NCBI GenBank assembly: GCA_002803225.1
Contig: NXFV01001432.1
Span: 1-16,998, forward strand
Source of the DNA: Gamarada debralockiae
Lineage: Eukaryota; Ascomycota; Leotiomycetes; Helotiales; Hyphodiscaceae
Length of the DNA: 16,998 bases
Direction of reading: 5' to 3'
The notes under the pieces are model-generated. The model was not told the DNA's origin, ran no database searches, and saw nothing but the letters and a program-made list of their open reading frames with translations. The translations under genes and the position numbers were made by a program. Below are positions 9,517-16,998 of this stretch, piece by piece. Position 1 is the stretch's first letter. Each line of letters begins with the position of its first letter.

Positions 9517-9647
9517 TCTAAAAACATATAGCGCCTGGTGTCTGGTATAAGGTCAGAACCAGGTGAGGCAGGTATTCTATGAGAAAATGATACATTAATG
9601 TAAACACCAAGCACTGCATTTTGTCTCCCCAACGCCAACACCAAAAA

Positions 9648-10195
9648 TCACACAAACACATACGCACAACAAACAAACCAACCCCTCGAATCCGACACCT
9701 CAGCAAACCACTGCCTAAGCAACGTCGCCAACACTCCTGGTAACTCACTAACATCCCGTACCACAATATAATACTGAAACGGGAAACTATCAAGATATCT
9801 ATCATATGCAATTTCCCATCCAAGAAAGTAGCCTGCTGTAAATCTAGCACACTTTCTCCCTTCTTGTTCTCCTTGACATTATCAATGATGATGAATGCCA
9901 TCATTATTAGTCTTCTAGTGCTTCGTGCAGGAGGCGACGGATGGTGTCGTGTTCAGAGGAGTTGCAGACTCTGTCGGAGATGATGAGTTCCATTTGCCAG
10001 AGATCGGCGGGATTGTTGTTTGCTTTTTGTCTTGCAGTGCGGAAGAGTTCCATACTTTCTTTACCAGTCTAGTGACATCAGTGCGACCTTGCTCAGATCC
10101 GAAATTCTGGAAGAGTTCGGGACCAGCGTCTGAGCTGAAAGGGGCATCGAACTCAAGCTTGCCATGTCTAAGTAGGGCCAGTGGCCTTACTTGGA
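9648..10195 (-). pseudogene. Decayed protein-coding region, family not recognised
   Basis: Reading leftward on the minus strand, consecutive stretches in different frames look protein-like. About 10195-10054 contains KLEFDAPFSSDAGPELFQNF. The stretch 10053-9907, from an ATG to TAA, contains NNNPADLWQMELIISDRV and ends LLHEALED. The stretch 9878-9648 contains AGYFLGWEIAYDRYLDSFPF and VVRDVSELPGVLATLLRQWF. The frame changes between the first and second stretches and again between the second and third. No GT-AG pair of normal fungal intron length restores continuity, so frameshifting decay is the simplest reading. An ATG-started frame at 9904-9518 crosses the same DNA, but its second half is Trp/Cys-rich and implausible. 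The upstream boundary coincides with a CTACTAGCTA repeat at about 10201. The function is unknown. Confidence 0.45.
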
Positions 10196-10199
10196 CTTA

Positions 10200-10226
10200 G
10201 CTACTAGCTACTAGCTATTTAGCTAG
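10200..10226. repeat. Short TAGCTAC/CTAGCTA microrepeat
   Basis: Two direct copies of CTACTAG followed by further TAGCTA units lie exactly between the two decayed coding stretches on the minus strand. It could mark an insertion junction, but no larger repeat is visible. Confidence 0.45.
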
Positions 10227-10401
10227 ACTGGACTAATATCGGTGTCCCTGATCTCTTTGGAGTCGCCGGAGCCAAGTTCTTCGAGGCTTCTATAGCCCTG
10301 ACCAGGTCTTTATGATCTTCTGAGACTAGGCTCTTGTTACACCAAACTACTTCCCTTCCTGTAGCCTAAACCTAGGCTTTTGTTACAGTAAGAGCAATCA
10401 A
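10219..10401 (-). pseudogene. Coding-like remnant with two internal TAG stops
   Basis: Reading the minus strand from about 10401 to TAA at 10221-10219 gives a plausible peptide including VVWCNKSLVSEDHKDLVRAI and ending with TPKRSGTPILVQSS. It is interrupted by two TAG codons at 10374-10372 and 10368-10366. Both are one CpA-to-TpA step from CAG, as expected from RIP. The composition (Lys/Ala/Ser-rich end) recalls C-terminal tails of fungal DNA transposases, but no catalytic block is present, so the family is not assigned. Confidence 0.3.
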
Positions 10402-10560
10402 TTAATTAATATAGTAAGTATAAGAAAGTTGGCTACTTTTTGAGCACATGCGTGTCTAAGCGTCTTTTGATATCATTCTTTAGTATATTCATTATCAAGC
10501 TATCCAGGGATCCTCGCTAGAGAGCTCGATTTCTTATCCACTACCGATCTAAATCTAAAC
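10402..10560. other. Intergenic spacer 3' of the P450 gene
   Basis: AT-rich at about 10400-10430 (ATTAATTAAT). No gene or repeat pair was recognised. It probably contains the P450 transcript 3' end. Confidence 0.4.
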
Positions 10561-12156
10561 TTAAGATAGGGAGACTATGACCCCGTTCTGGTTCCCAAGC
10601 GTCATAGAAATATTTTCTTTCCATTCCTCTGGATCCCTACTTTCTATTTTCGAAAATGTCTGAAAAATTCGCACCAATATATACGATGCAACCCTCAAGG
10701 CATATTGCTCTAGTCGATTGTTAGTTACTAGGACATCGTCCGTGTATTAGAACACTCACGTCCTGGACAGCTTCTGGGTCCCATATGGAACGGTAAATAA
10801 CCAGGATTGTTAGCCTTGATGCCCTCCCATCTCTCCGGTCGAAATTTATGACCATCTGGACCATAAACGTTGGTCGAACGATGAGCCGAATAGGATGAAA
10901 AGACAACATTTTGTCCCTTTTCCACCATTATCTTTGATTCGCCATCCTTGCCGCCCCCAAAAGGTAAAGTGGTATCTCTGTTCGCAGTTCTTATGTCAAA
11001 GGTGACCGGTGGAAATAATCTTAAGGCTATTATTGACCGCATGAGTTTCGATTCCACAATAAGTGAGGAGGAAAAACTCACCCTCATTTATGACGTATCG
11101 TAAGTATATCAATCTCTTCAGTTGATTGTATGTAGGCAACTTTGAACCGCAGATTTCTAAAATTTCCATCCGCACTATCTTGGAAACTCGCTCGTCTCTT
11201 GCCAAAAGCCACAGGGTTGTAGAGAGTAGGCTTGTCATGGCATCAACACCGGCAATTAAGACATTTGATACTTGATCCCGCAGCACGACTAATTCTTTCT
11301 CCTCAGCAGCCAGACTCTGCATGAAGCAGTATTTTGACCCTTTCATATCTCTAACAGCATCTTTTTCGTCTTCATCCGAAGCTTGACAGGCAAATCGCTG
11401 GATATATTGCTGAATAATTCCACATGATCTGTCAAACTTGTGTCTTCCTACCATCCAATGAAAGGGACCCGCAAATCCTTTTCTCGCAATTGTGTCCTTG
11501 GCATACCGTATCGCATCTGAAACTTCTCTCTTCTCGGCGGACTGATTAGCTGAGAGCGAATCCACCGATTCCCCGAGTGAAAATTCAGTGAGGGTGTCCA
11601 AAGCTAGCTTCGAAAACATCTCTTGAAGATCGACGGAAGAACCGTTAGGTGGAATCCTGGCAACAAAATTATGAAAATGTCGCTCATGCATATCAAGATC
11701 TACTATCGACCGGTATTGAGTAAATTGCCGCCGTAATTGCTGTCTAGACGCTGTCCACGCCTGGCCGTCGAGAGTCAAGACTCCTCGAGCGGAAAGAGGC
11801 TTGAAAAGATGAACTCGTTCTGCTGCAACATTGAAATTCTCAAATTGAACAGTGAGAATGTCTTGGATATTCCGATGGTGGGAGGTAAATATGTAGTCAT
11901 GGAGGAGGATAGTTGACACGAACGTCCCATTATATTTCTCGAAAAGCTTCCTCGTCCAAGCAAGCACACCTCTCTTCCGGAACTTTTGGAGAATCTTGAG
12001 TGGAAAGAGGATTCCAATAATGTCGTAGGCGTCATTCCTTTGAGGGTTTTGACATTCATGTTCCGTTGAGAATTCGTAAATGGCCCAATTTCGAAAGATC
12101 CTCTTGAAGGCCAGGAAAAGGACCAGGGCTACCAGCCAGTAGACGAAGATTGACAT
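10561..12156 (-). CDS. Cytochrome P450 monooxygenase, CYP52-like
   Basis: Three exons on the minus strand, 12156-11082, 11026-10760 and 10709-10561. Both introns (55 and 50 bases) start with GTGAGT and end with TAG. They join in frame to 496 residues, a normal P450 length. Features in order: N-terminal membrane anchor (residues 3-17), GQAWTASRQQLRRQF (about 131-145, C-helix W-x3-R block), I-helix IAGVDAMTSLLS (301-312), K-helix E-x-x-R (Glu358 to Arg361, NEALRLFPP), FRPERW (420-425) and heme loop FHMGPRSCPG with the cysteine ligand Cys445. The intron splitting the K-helix and the one just after the heme loop hid the true C-terminus, which reads QQYALRVASYILVRIF. The overall pattern, including TTLPxGGGxDG, fits the fungal CYP52-type fatty-acid/alkane hydroxylase clade. 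The I-helix has Ala306 where the catalytic threonine is usual. The neighbouring squalene-hopene cyclase suggests a triterpene substrate; this is inference. Confidence 0.93.
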
Positions 12157-12241
12157 TATGTCAGGAATTCAAATGGGGAACTTGTTGACAGCGATGAAAA
12201 TTCTCTCTCAAAAGAAGCTCAAGCGAATCCTCAGTGATGAT

Positions 12242-12335
12242 ATCGTGGACCAGCTGATCCACTAAATTTTACAGCTTTGCCTAATTAGTGGGCTTCAGCA
12301 ATACAGTCGTTTTTCATCAATATAGTCGATTTTTC
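12242..12335 (+). repeat. Left terminal inverted repeat
   Basis: Inverted copy of 12829-12921. It contains CTAATTAGTGGGCTT and two successive CAATANAGTCG units. Confidence 0.88.
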
Positions 12336-12828
12336 GGGCACAACAACTCGGTTATAGATTATCTCCATATTATAAACACTATGTAAAAATAAAGCAATTA
12401 AGACATAATTAGTAAAATTATTGGGTCTATAGAATAAAGGGAAAGTTCTAATATTTTAATTTAACCTTATTATTAACCCTTTTAAAATTAATTATCTTGT
12501 ATAAAATCTTAAATAACTCTTTAACTAATATATTAAATTAACTTTCAAAGCTATGCTTAGATATTTATACTTTATTATATAGTTATATATAGATTATTAT
12601 GGTAAAATATTATTTATATTATATTCTTATTTGTGTTTTGAATAGTTTAAAATATAAATCACATATAGAAAAATCATTATTAGTTTATAGATTAAGTTAC
12701 AACTTTAGGGCTTTTTATTACTTAGCTATAAAATATTATTCTATGGATTTAATTATATAACTACTAATTCTAAGAGCTTTTAAGTTATATTTTTGATATT
12801 TTAATTAATTATTTAAAAATTAAGTTCA

Positions 12829-12921
12829 GAAAACTCGACTATATTGATGAAAAACGACTGTATTGCTAAAGCCCACTAATTAGCGAAGCCGTAGAAATTA
12901 TTGAGTCAGTTGGTCCACGAT
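12829..12921 (-). repeat. Right terminal inverted repeat
   Basis: Inverted copy of 12242-12335. One informative difference is TTTAGC here against TTCAGC on the left, a CpA-to-TpA change. Confidence 0.88.
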
Positions 12922-12942
12922 GAATGCCTATTCTTTAATAAG

Positions 12943-13170
12943 TTACTTGATAATAATTTCAATACTCCCTCCTCTGCGGCTTTTGAGATGCTCATGGTTG
13001 GGGTCAAACGCGAAAATTTGCCGGCTACCCCAAACTACAGGCTCACCGTCTCCCCCAATGTGCTCCAGAGTCGCAGGGCTATATGCAGGCACGGAGACAG
13101 CCAGATAGAGATTGCAGATACGGGACAGCACGGCTTCTCTAATATCAAGTCGGATATAACCGCACCTTCA
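12943..13170 (-). pseudogene. Short coding-like remnant, unknown family
   Basis: The minus strand is open for about 75 codons, from a TGA near 13170 to TAA at 12945-12943, with no ATG. It reads as ordinary protein (for example LSRICNLYLAVSVPAYSPAT, then PVVWGSRQIFAFDPNHEHL). It stops 22 bases outside the right end of the inverted-repeat element. It may be the end of a gene broken by earlier insertions. The overlapping plus-strand frame is less protein-like. I do not recognise the family. Confidence 0.25.
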
Positions 13171-14120
13171 TCCCCATCATAGCTTTTTTCCGGCCTACCG
13201 GATATTAATGTGTCTCGGGGCAGTAACTTTACACAGTAACATCCCCAGGCGGTGAGCGTCGCTTAGTAGCAAAGAATAATATACTGCGCGTATTAATTCA
13301 GCAAACCTTGTTGATAATTGCCTAGTTATAGAATTGATATGCGTTCTAGAATTGGGTGTGCTGTTTAGGGCGGGCTGAGAATTGAAGTGCACTCTGTAAA
13401 GTACCCTTCGTATGCTTGGAAATAAGATATATTATTGTATAACTATTAAACAAAAATTCATGAGTTATATACATTAATTAGCTATGGCTTTTCATACTAA
13501 TTAATAAATTCTATTTGAAATATAAATACTTCTCTAAATCACGTAATAAGAAAGATCGCTAAACTATACATTGCAGCCCAGGCTCCATATGATACCTTGC
13601 TGCATCACACGCAAGTCTTCAATACAATCTGCAATCTGGCCACTGAAAAGGCACAGCTCGTACTACAAAGGTTGCTGGCTCTGTACTCTCTATGCAATAA
13701 TAAAGGGGGTATAGTTGTGGCGTCAGGTCCGGTCTGAAAAAAGATATGATCCAGCCAGCCACTTTCGTATCGCCGAGTAAGCGAATTAGCGCAAGGTTGC
13801 ACAGAGCTGAGCTCTCTTTCCGGTTGCACCTCCTTGCGACGCAATCTCAATCAGGCAATGTGGCTGTATATCTCGGAGCTGATTGAGATATGCAATCGTA
13901 TCGCTACTGTATTATGAACCTTCCGGATACAGGCAGTCAGAGCAACCTTAAAGCTTAATGTGAAGCTCTTTTCTCTTCAAGACACTTTAACGAGCTCTGG
14001 GATTTCCCCACCTCCCGCTTTGACAACAACCAGCTATAGCTCAGTCTTATCACTTGTGCAAATCCTTGATGTGACGCAGTGAATGTACCCAAATCAGCCC
14101 AAATAAAAAGCTCGCTCATA
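13171..14120. other. Intergenic region upstream of the squalene-hopene cyclase
   Basis: No gene was recognised. A perfect 11-base inverted repeat, ATCTCAATCAG at 13844-13854 and its complement at 13879-13889 with a 24-base loop, lies about 510 bases before the cyclase ATG and could be an operator-like site. An AT-rich stretch covers about 13425-13535. An AAATAAAAAG motif at 14101-14110 is the nearest TATA-like candidate. Confidence 0.4.
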
Positions 14121-14221
14121 ATGCCTTGGTCTCCGACTCATATGAAACTCTCCCTACCTCTTGAAGTCAATACTGCTTGCTCGAGTTGCTGTAAATGCAC
14201 GTCACTGCTCAGTGGATATAT

Positions 14222-14306
14222 GTAAGTTGGCGCCGTTTACAGACCCCAAAAACCTCCGCTGCAGACTGCTCTTTGCTTCTTTTTCGTTGCTAATTCACAT
14301 TGACAG
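14222..14306 (+). other. Possible intron in the 5' untranslated region of the cyclase gene
   Basis: A good donor (GTAAGT at 14222-14227), a CTAAT branch-like site (about 14290) and a TTGACAG acceptor (ending 14306) define an 85-base candidate intron. Splicing does not extend the cyclase frame upstream, because stops follow in all relevant frames, so it would lie in the leader. An upstream 34-codon frame beginning with ATG at 14121 spans the donor and could act as a translational control element. Confidence 0.35.
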
Positions 14307-14401
14307 AATTCCTTTCCCTATAATCCTTGCAGTAGCTAGCTCCTGATTCTCGAGGACTCCTTCAATCATTCCAGGCGCCCTTCAGCCTCTCTATTGTGGA
14401 G

Positions 14402-16402
14402 ATGCCTTCAAAGTCAAATCCGAATTCTACTATTGTTGATGTGGAGAGGACCATCTCTCAGGCAGCCAACTATGCGTTCGACAATGCTCAGCCCGATGGA
14501 CACTGGTATGGAGAAATGCAGTCCAATTCGACCATAACAGCGGAATACATCTTCATGCGCCAAGCCATGGGGATTGATCTCGCAGCTGACGCCCCAGACC
14601 TGCGTAAATGGTTGCTGTCAGACCAAAATCCTGATGGCAGCTGGAGTTTAGGTCACGGGCTTCTCGGTGACGTATCTACCACGGCTGAGGCTTATCTTGC
14701 CCTCAAGATCTTGGGTGTCCCCGCTGATGCTCATCCCATGCGTCATGCCCGTGACTTCGTACTCAGAAACGGCAGTTTATCGCGCGTTCGTGTTTTCACG
14801 AGAATCTTCTTTGTCATGTTTGGGCTATTTCCGTGGGAAGCCGTACCTCAGCTCCCTCCTGAGCTAATCCTGTTGCCTGCACTCTTCCCGATCAGTATTT
14901 ATCGGCTGTCTTCTTGGGCTCGGATCACTGTGGTGCCATTGCTGGTCATCGCTCATCATCAACCAGTTTTCTCACTACCCAACAGTTCTTCGCCGCCGAA
15001 CGACTTCCTAGATGAGCTATGGAACAATCCCGCTAATAAGATGGTTCCTTATGCTCCCTCCCTATTTCAATTATTGTGGAATGAAGGCATTTTCAGCTGG
15101 AGCTTTGCATTTACTGCTGCGGACAAAGCCCTATACTATGCCAGAAATCTGTTACGGTACTCCCCGATTCGTCGACATGCCGTCCAAAAATGTATGGAAT
15201 GGACGTTGGAACGGGAAGAAACCTCTGGAGATTGGGCTGGTATCTTTCCTCCAATGATCAATGCCCTTCTCGCACTACATTTAGAGGGGTATTCTCTTGA
15301 TAGCGATCCGGTGCGACGAGGCCTAGAGGCCATGGAACGATTCGCATGGAGAGATGTGAAAGGAATGAGGATCCAGCCTTGTGTATCCCCAGTTTGGGAT
15401 ACAATATTAATGACTATTGGCCTTTGCGATATTGGAATTCCTAGGAGCGACAAACGTCTGGAAAGAGCTATGGCCTGGGTTAAAGAGCGCCAGATTATTG
15501 ACGGAACAGAAGGTGACTGGCGTGTATATCGCCCTCGGGTTGTATCCGGTGGCTGGTCCTTTGAGTACTTTAACAGCTGGTACCCGGATATTGACGACAC
15601 CGCTGCGGCAATAATTGGCTTTGTCAAGCAGGACCCAGAAAGTTGTGGTTCTCCACATGTGCTTCGAGCTTTGGAGTGGATTCTTGGGATGCAAAATGCT
15701 GATGGTGGTTGGGCAGCATTTGATGTAGAGAACGACAAACTCTACTTGAATAGAATTCCCTTCAGTGATATGGAAGCTTTATGTGATCCAAGCACAGCTG
15801 ATGTCACAGGTCGCGTTGTGGAAGCATTCGGAATTGTCCGCAGTCAGGGAATAGGCCGGATTGATGGGACGCTTGAAAAACGACTTGCAATGGCCGTTCA
15901 CGATGCGATTGGTTATCTGGCATCTGTGCAAGAGCCTTCAGGCGCGTGGTGGGGCCGATGGGGTGTAAATTATGTTTATGGCACTAGCAACGTTCTCTGC
16001 GCAGTGGCTTATTCGGATGGTGGACAGATCGATAGCTTGGTGGAACCAGCACTTCAGTGGCTGAAGAACTGTCAACAGATTGATGGAGGATGGGGTGAAG
16101 GGCTTGACACCTACAAAGATGGGGCAGCGGCCAACAAAGGCGAATCCACGCCATCTCAGACTGCATGGGCATTGATGGCCCTTCTCGCACATTTACCGGC
16201 AACCGACGAGGCCATCACCAGAGGCGTACGTTTTCTGATTGATTCTCAACTTGTGGAAGATGACATGGGATTCTGGGTAGAGCCACAATTCACTGGAACA
16301 GGGTTTCCGGGTCATTTCTACCTACATTATGACCTTTACCGACACTATTTCCCGTTGATGGCCCTTGGAAGATATAGGAAGGCGGTCGGGAAATTTTTGT
16401 AG
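14402..16402 (+). CDS. Squalene-hopene cyclase (class II triterpene cyclase)
   Basis: Cyclises squalene to a hopane-type pentacyclic triterpene by protonation, at a membrane surface. The gene is one uninterrupted frame of 666 residues from the first ATG (14402; an in-frame GTG at 14396 also exists). Bacterial enzymes are about 630 residues. The proton-donating DxDD motif is Asp396-Ile-Asp398-Asp399 in WYPDIDDTAA. Oxidosqualene cyclases have a different motif here, so squalene is the expected substrate. QW-type repeats are visible at DGHWYGE (32-38), DGSWSLG (78-84), DGGWAAFD (434-441), SGAWWGRW (513-520) and DGGWGEG (561-567). KGESTPSQTAWAL and the C-terminal FTGTGFPGHFYLHY block (from 630) are typical of the bacterial type. 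Lack of introns, beside multi-exon neighbours, agrees with the view that fungal squalene-hopene cyclases came from bacteria. The divergent P450 at 10561-12156 is a candidate tailoring enzyme. Confidence 0.96.
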   Translation: MPSKSNPNSTIVDVERTISQAANYAFDNAQPDGHWYGEMQSNSTITAEYIFMRQAMGIDLAADAPDLRKWLLSDQNPDGSWSLGHGLLGDVSTTAEAYLALKILGVPADAHPMRHARDFVLRNGSLSRVRVFTRIFFVMFGLFPWEAVPQLPPELILLPALFPISIYRLSSWARITVVPLLVIAHHQPVFSLPNSSSPPNDFLDELWNNPANKMVPYAPSLFQLLWNEGIFSWSFAFTAADKALYYARNLLRYSPIRRHAVQKCMEWTLEREETSGDWAGIFPPMINALLALHLEGYSLDSDPVRRGLEAMERFAWRDVKGMRIQPCVSPVWDTILMTIGLCDIGIPRSDKRLERAMAWVKERQIIDGTEGDWRVYRPRVVSGGWSFEYFNSWYPDIDDTAAAIIGFVKQDPESCGSPHVLRALEWILGMQNADGGWAAFDVENDKLYLNRIPFSDMEALCDPSTADVTGRVVEAFGIVRSQGIGRIDGTLEKRLAMAVHDAIGYLASVQEPSGAWWGRWGVNYVYGTSNVLCAVAYSDGGQIDSLVEPALQWLKNCQQIDGGWGEGLDTYKDGAAANKGESTPSQTAWALMALLAHLPATDEAITRGVRFLIDSQLVEDDMGFWVEPQFTGTGFPGHFYLHYDLYRHYFPLMALGRYRKAVGKFL

Positions 16403-16552
16403 ATTAGTTGTGTTGTTATGAGAACCCTAATACTGAGGTGCATATAGCGCTAGTCCAAAATAGGCTTCGTAAGCTTCAATTCAAAATCTCTACCCATTCC
16501 TAGATAGTTCAACCCTTCTGTTATATCTACAACTTGATACAGCTTATTCCTG

Positions 16553-16632
16553 TTGCCTGTCCCGATAGCTAGTTGCCTGTACCGATAGCTTGCTGCCTGT
16601 ACCGATAGCTTGCTGCCTGTCCCTAGATATCG
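16553..16632. repeat. Four 20-base tandem repeats 3' of the cyclase
   Basis: Units begin at 16553, 16573, 16593 and 16613. The second and third read TTGCCTGTACCGATAGCTTG and the same with initial C. The first differs at two positions, and the fourth has diverged in its second half. They lie about 150 bases after the cyclase stop codon. Simple minisatellite; no spacers, so not a CRISPR array. Confidence 0.85.
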
Positions 16633-16890
16633 CCGTACCTCCTAGACCTATCAACAAGTTGAACGGTTAGAGTATAGCACAGCGCAGTCGAGCCACCAAG
16701 AGGATAGATTCCATGCTCTGGGAAGTGTGATATGTATATATGGCCCCTCGACAAGACTAATTGTAGCATCGCAAGAAGTCCAAAGTCTTTCTATGGAATG
16801 ATATTACCAAGAACAAGTCTGGTGGGGTTTTTCCCTTCCTCTATTATCTCGAGGTTTACATTTTAATCCAAGTGCACCTGCAGTAAAATC
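16633..16890. other. Intergenic sequence right of the tandem repeat
   Basis: No coding frame, RNA gene or repeat was recognised before the TATAACGAAT repeats begin. Confidence 0.4.
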
Positions 16891-16894
16891 TGGC

Positions 16895-16988
16895 TATAAC
16901 GAATTCGGATATAACGAATATCTGGCTATATCGAATTTTTTTTGGGGACTTTTTAAAATTAGGTGGCGTTTTATGTCATATAACGAAT
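16895..16988. repeat. Spaced TATAACGAAT repeats, possible DNA-transposon end
   Basis: TATAACGAAT occurs at 16895-16904, 16910-16919 and 16979-16988, and as TATATCGAAT at 16927-16936. The stretch before it contains CAGTAAAATCTGGC (16881-16894). Repeated ATAACGAAT units are what I associate with terminal or subterminal repeats of fungal pogo/Fot-type elements. The rest of any such element would lie outside the window, so this is a tentative call. Confidence 0.4.
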
Positions 16989-16998
16989 CTCTCGCTAT

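Larger units (their letters stand above)
12242..12921. mobile_element. 680-base nonautonomous DNA transposon (MITE-like) with ~94-base terminal inverted repeats
   Basis: Left arm 12242-12335 and right arm 12829-12921 are inverted copies of each other. Both begin ATCGTGGACCA and share a 33-base perfect core (12298-12330 on the left), with one single-base gap and scattered, mostly C/T, differences. Each arm carries a tandem motif, CAATANAGTCG followed by a T-run, repeated twice. The interior (about 12336-12828) is very AT-rich and has no coding frame. The element therefore has no transposase and would depend on one supplied elsewhere. A clear target-site duplication was not found at the ends. 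It lies 85 bases upstream of the P450 start codon. AT-richness and C-to-T differences between the arms fit RIP. Confidence 0.85.

Noticed and set aside
9518..9904. ATG-started minus-strand frame of 128 codons as an intact gene
   Set aside because: Only its first 20 or so residues look natural; the rest is Trp/Cys-rich, while the adjacent frame over the same DNA reads as good protein.
15136..15738. Minus-strand frame of 200 codons inside the cyclase
   Set aside because: Antisense shadow of a highly conserved enzyme gene.
16553..16632. Possible CRISPR-like repeat array
   Set aside because: Units are directly adjacent without spacers, and the genome is eukaryotic.

Overview
The window looks like chromosomal DNA of a filamentous ascomycete (Pezizomycotina). 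The multi-exon genes have short introns (about 47-78 bases) with GTAAGT/GTGAGT-type donors and TAG/CAG acceptors, several with CTAAC-type branch sites. The protein families are fungal, and the dead transposase carries the C-to-T/G-to-A pattern expected from repeat-induced point mutation (RIP). The sequence does not support naming a species.

Left part (1-6000). A RIP-damaged Tc1/mariner transposase cut by the window edge is followed directly by the C-terminal remnant of a probable heterokaryon-incompatibility (HET) protein. Next is a complete six-exon class I alpha-1,2-mannosidase (GH47) with an N-terminal membrane anchor. A strong-looking fungal promoter then leads into a small unrecognised gene whose reading frame is displaced by one base.

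Middle (6000-10560). A six-exon NmrA-like NAD(P)-binding protein (minus strand) lies divergently from a single-exon gene with two OrsD-type zinc-finger motifs (plus strand). Two decayed minus-strand coding stretches follow. Their reading frames change repeatedly, so no intact product is possible as the sequence stands.

Right part (10560-16998). A three-exon CYP52-like cytochrome P450 (minus strand) and an intronless squalene-hopene cyclase (plus strand) are divergent. A 680-base AT-rich element with inverted repeats of about 94 bases sits between them and ends 85 bases from the P450 start codon. The cyclase could make a hopane-type triterpene from squalene and the P450 could oxidise it, so these two genes are the best candidate for a small natural-product locus. 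The evidence for joint function is adjacency only. Past the cyclase lie a 20-base tandem repeat and, at the window edge, spaced TATAACGAAT repeats that may be the end of another DNA transposon.

The exon structures were worked out by hand from splice signals and frame continuity and have not been checked against transcripts. No tRNA, rRNA or CRISPR array was seen.
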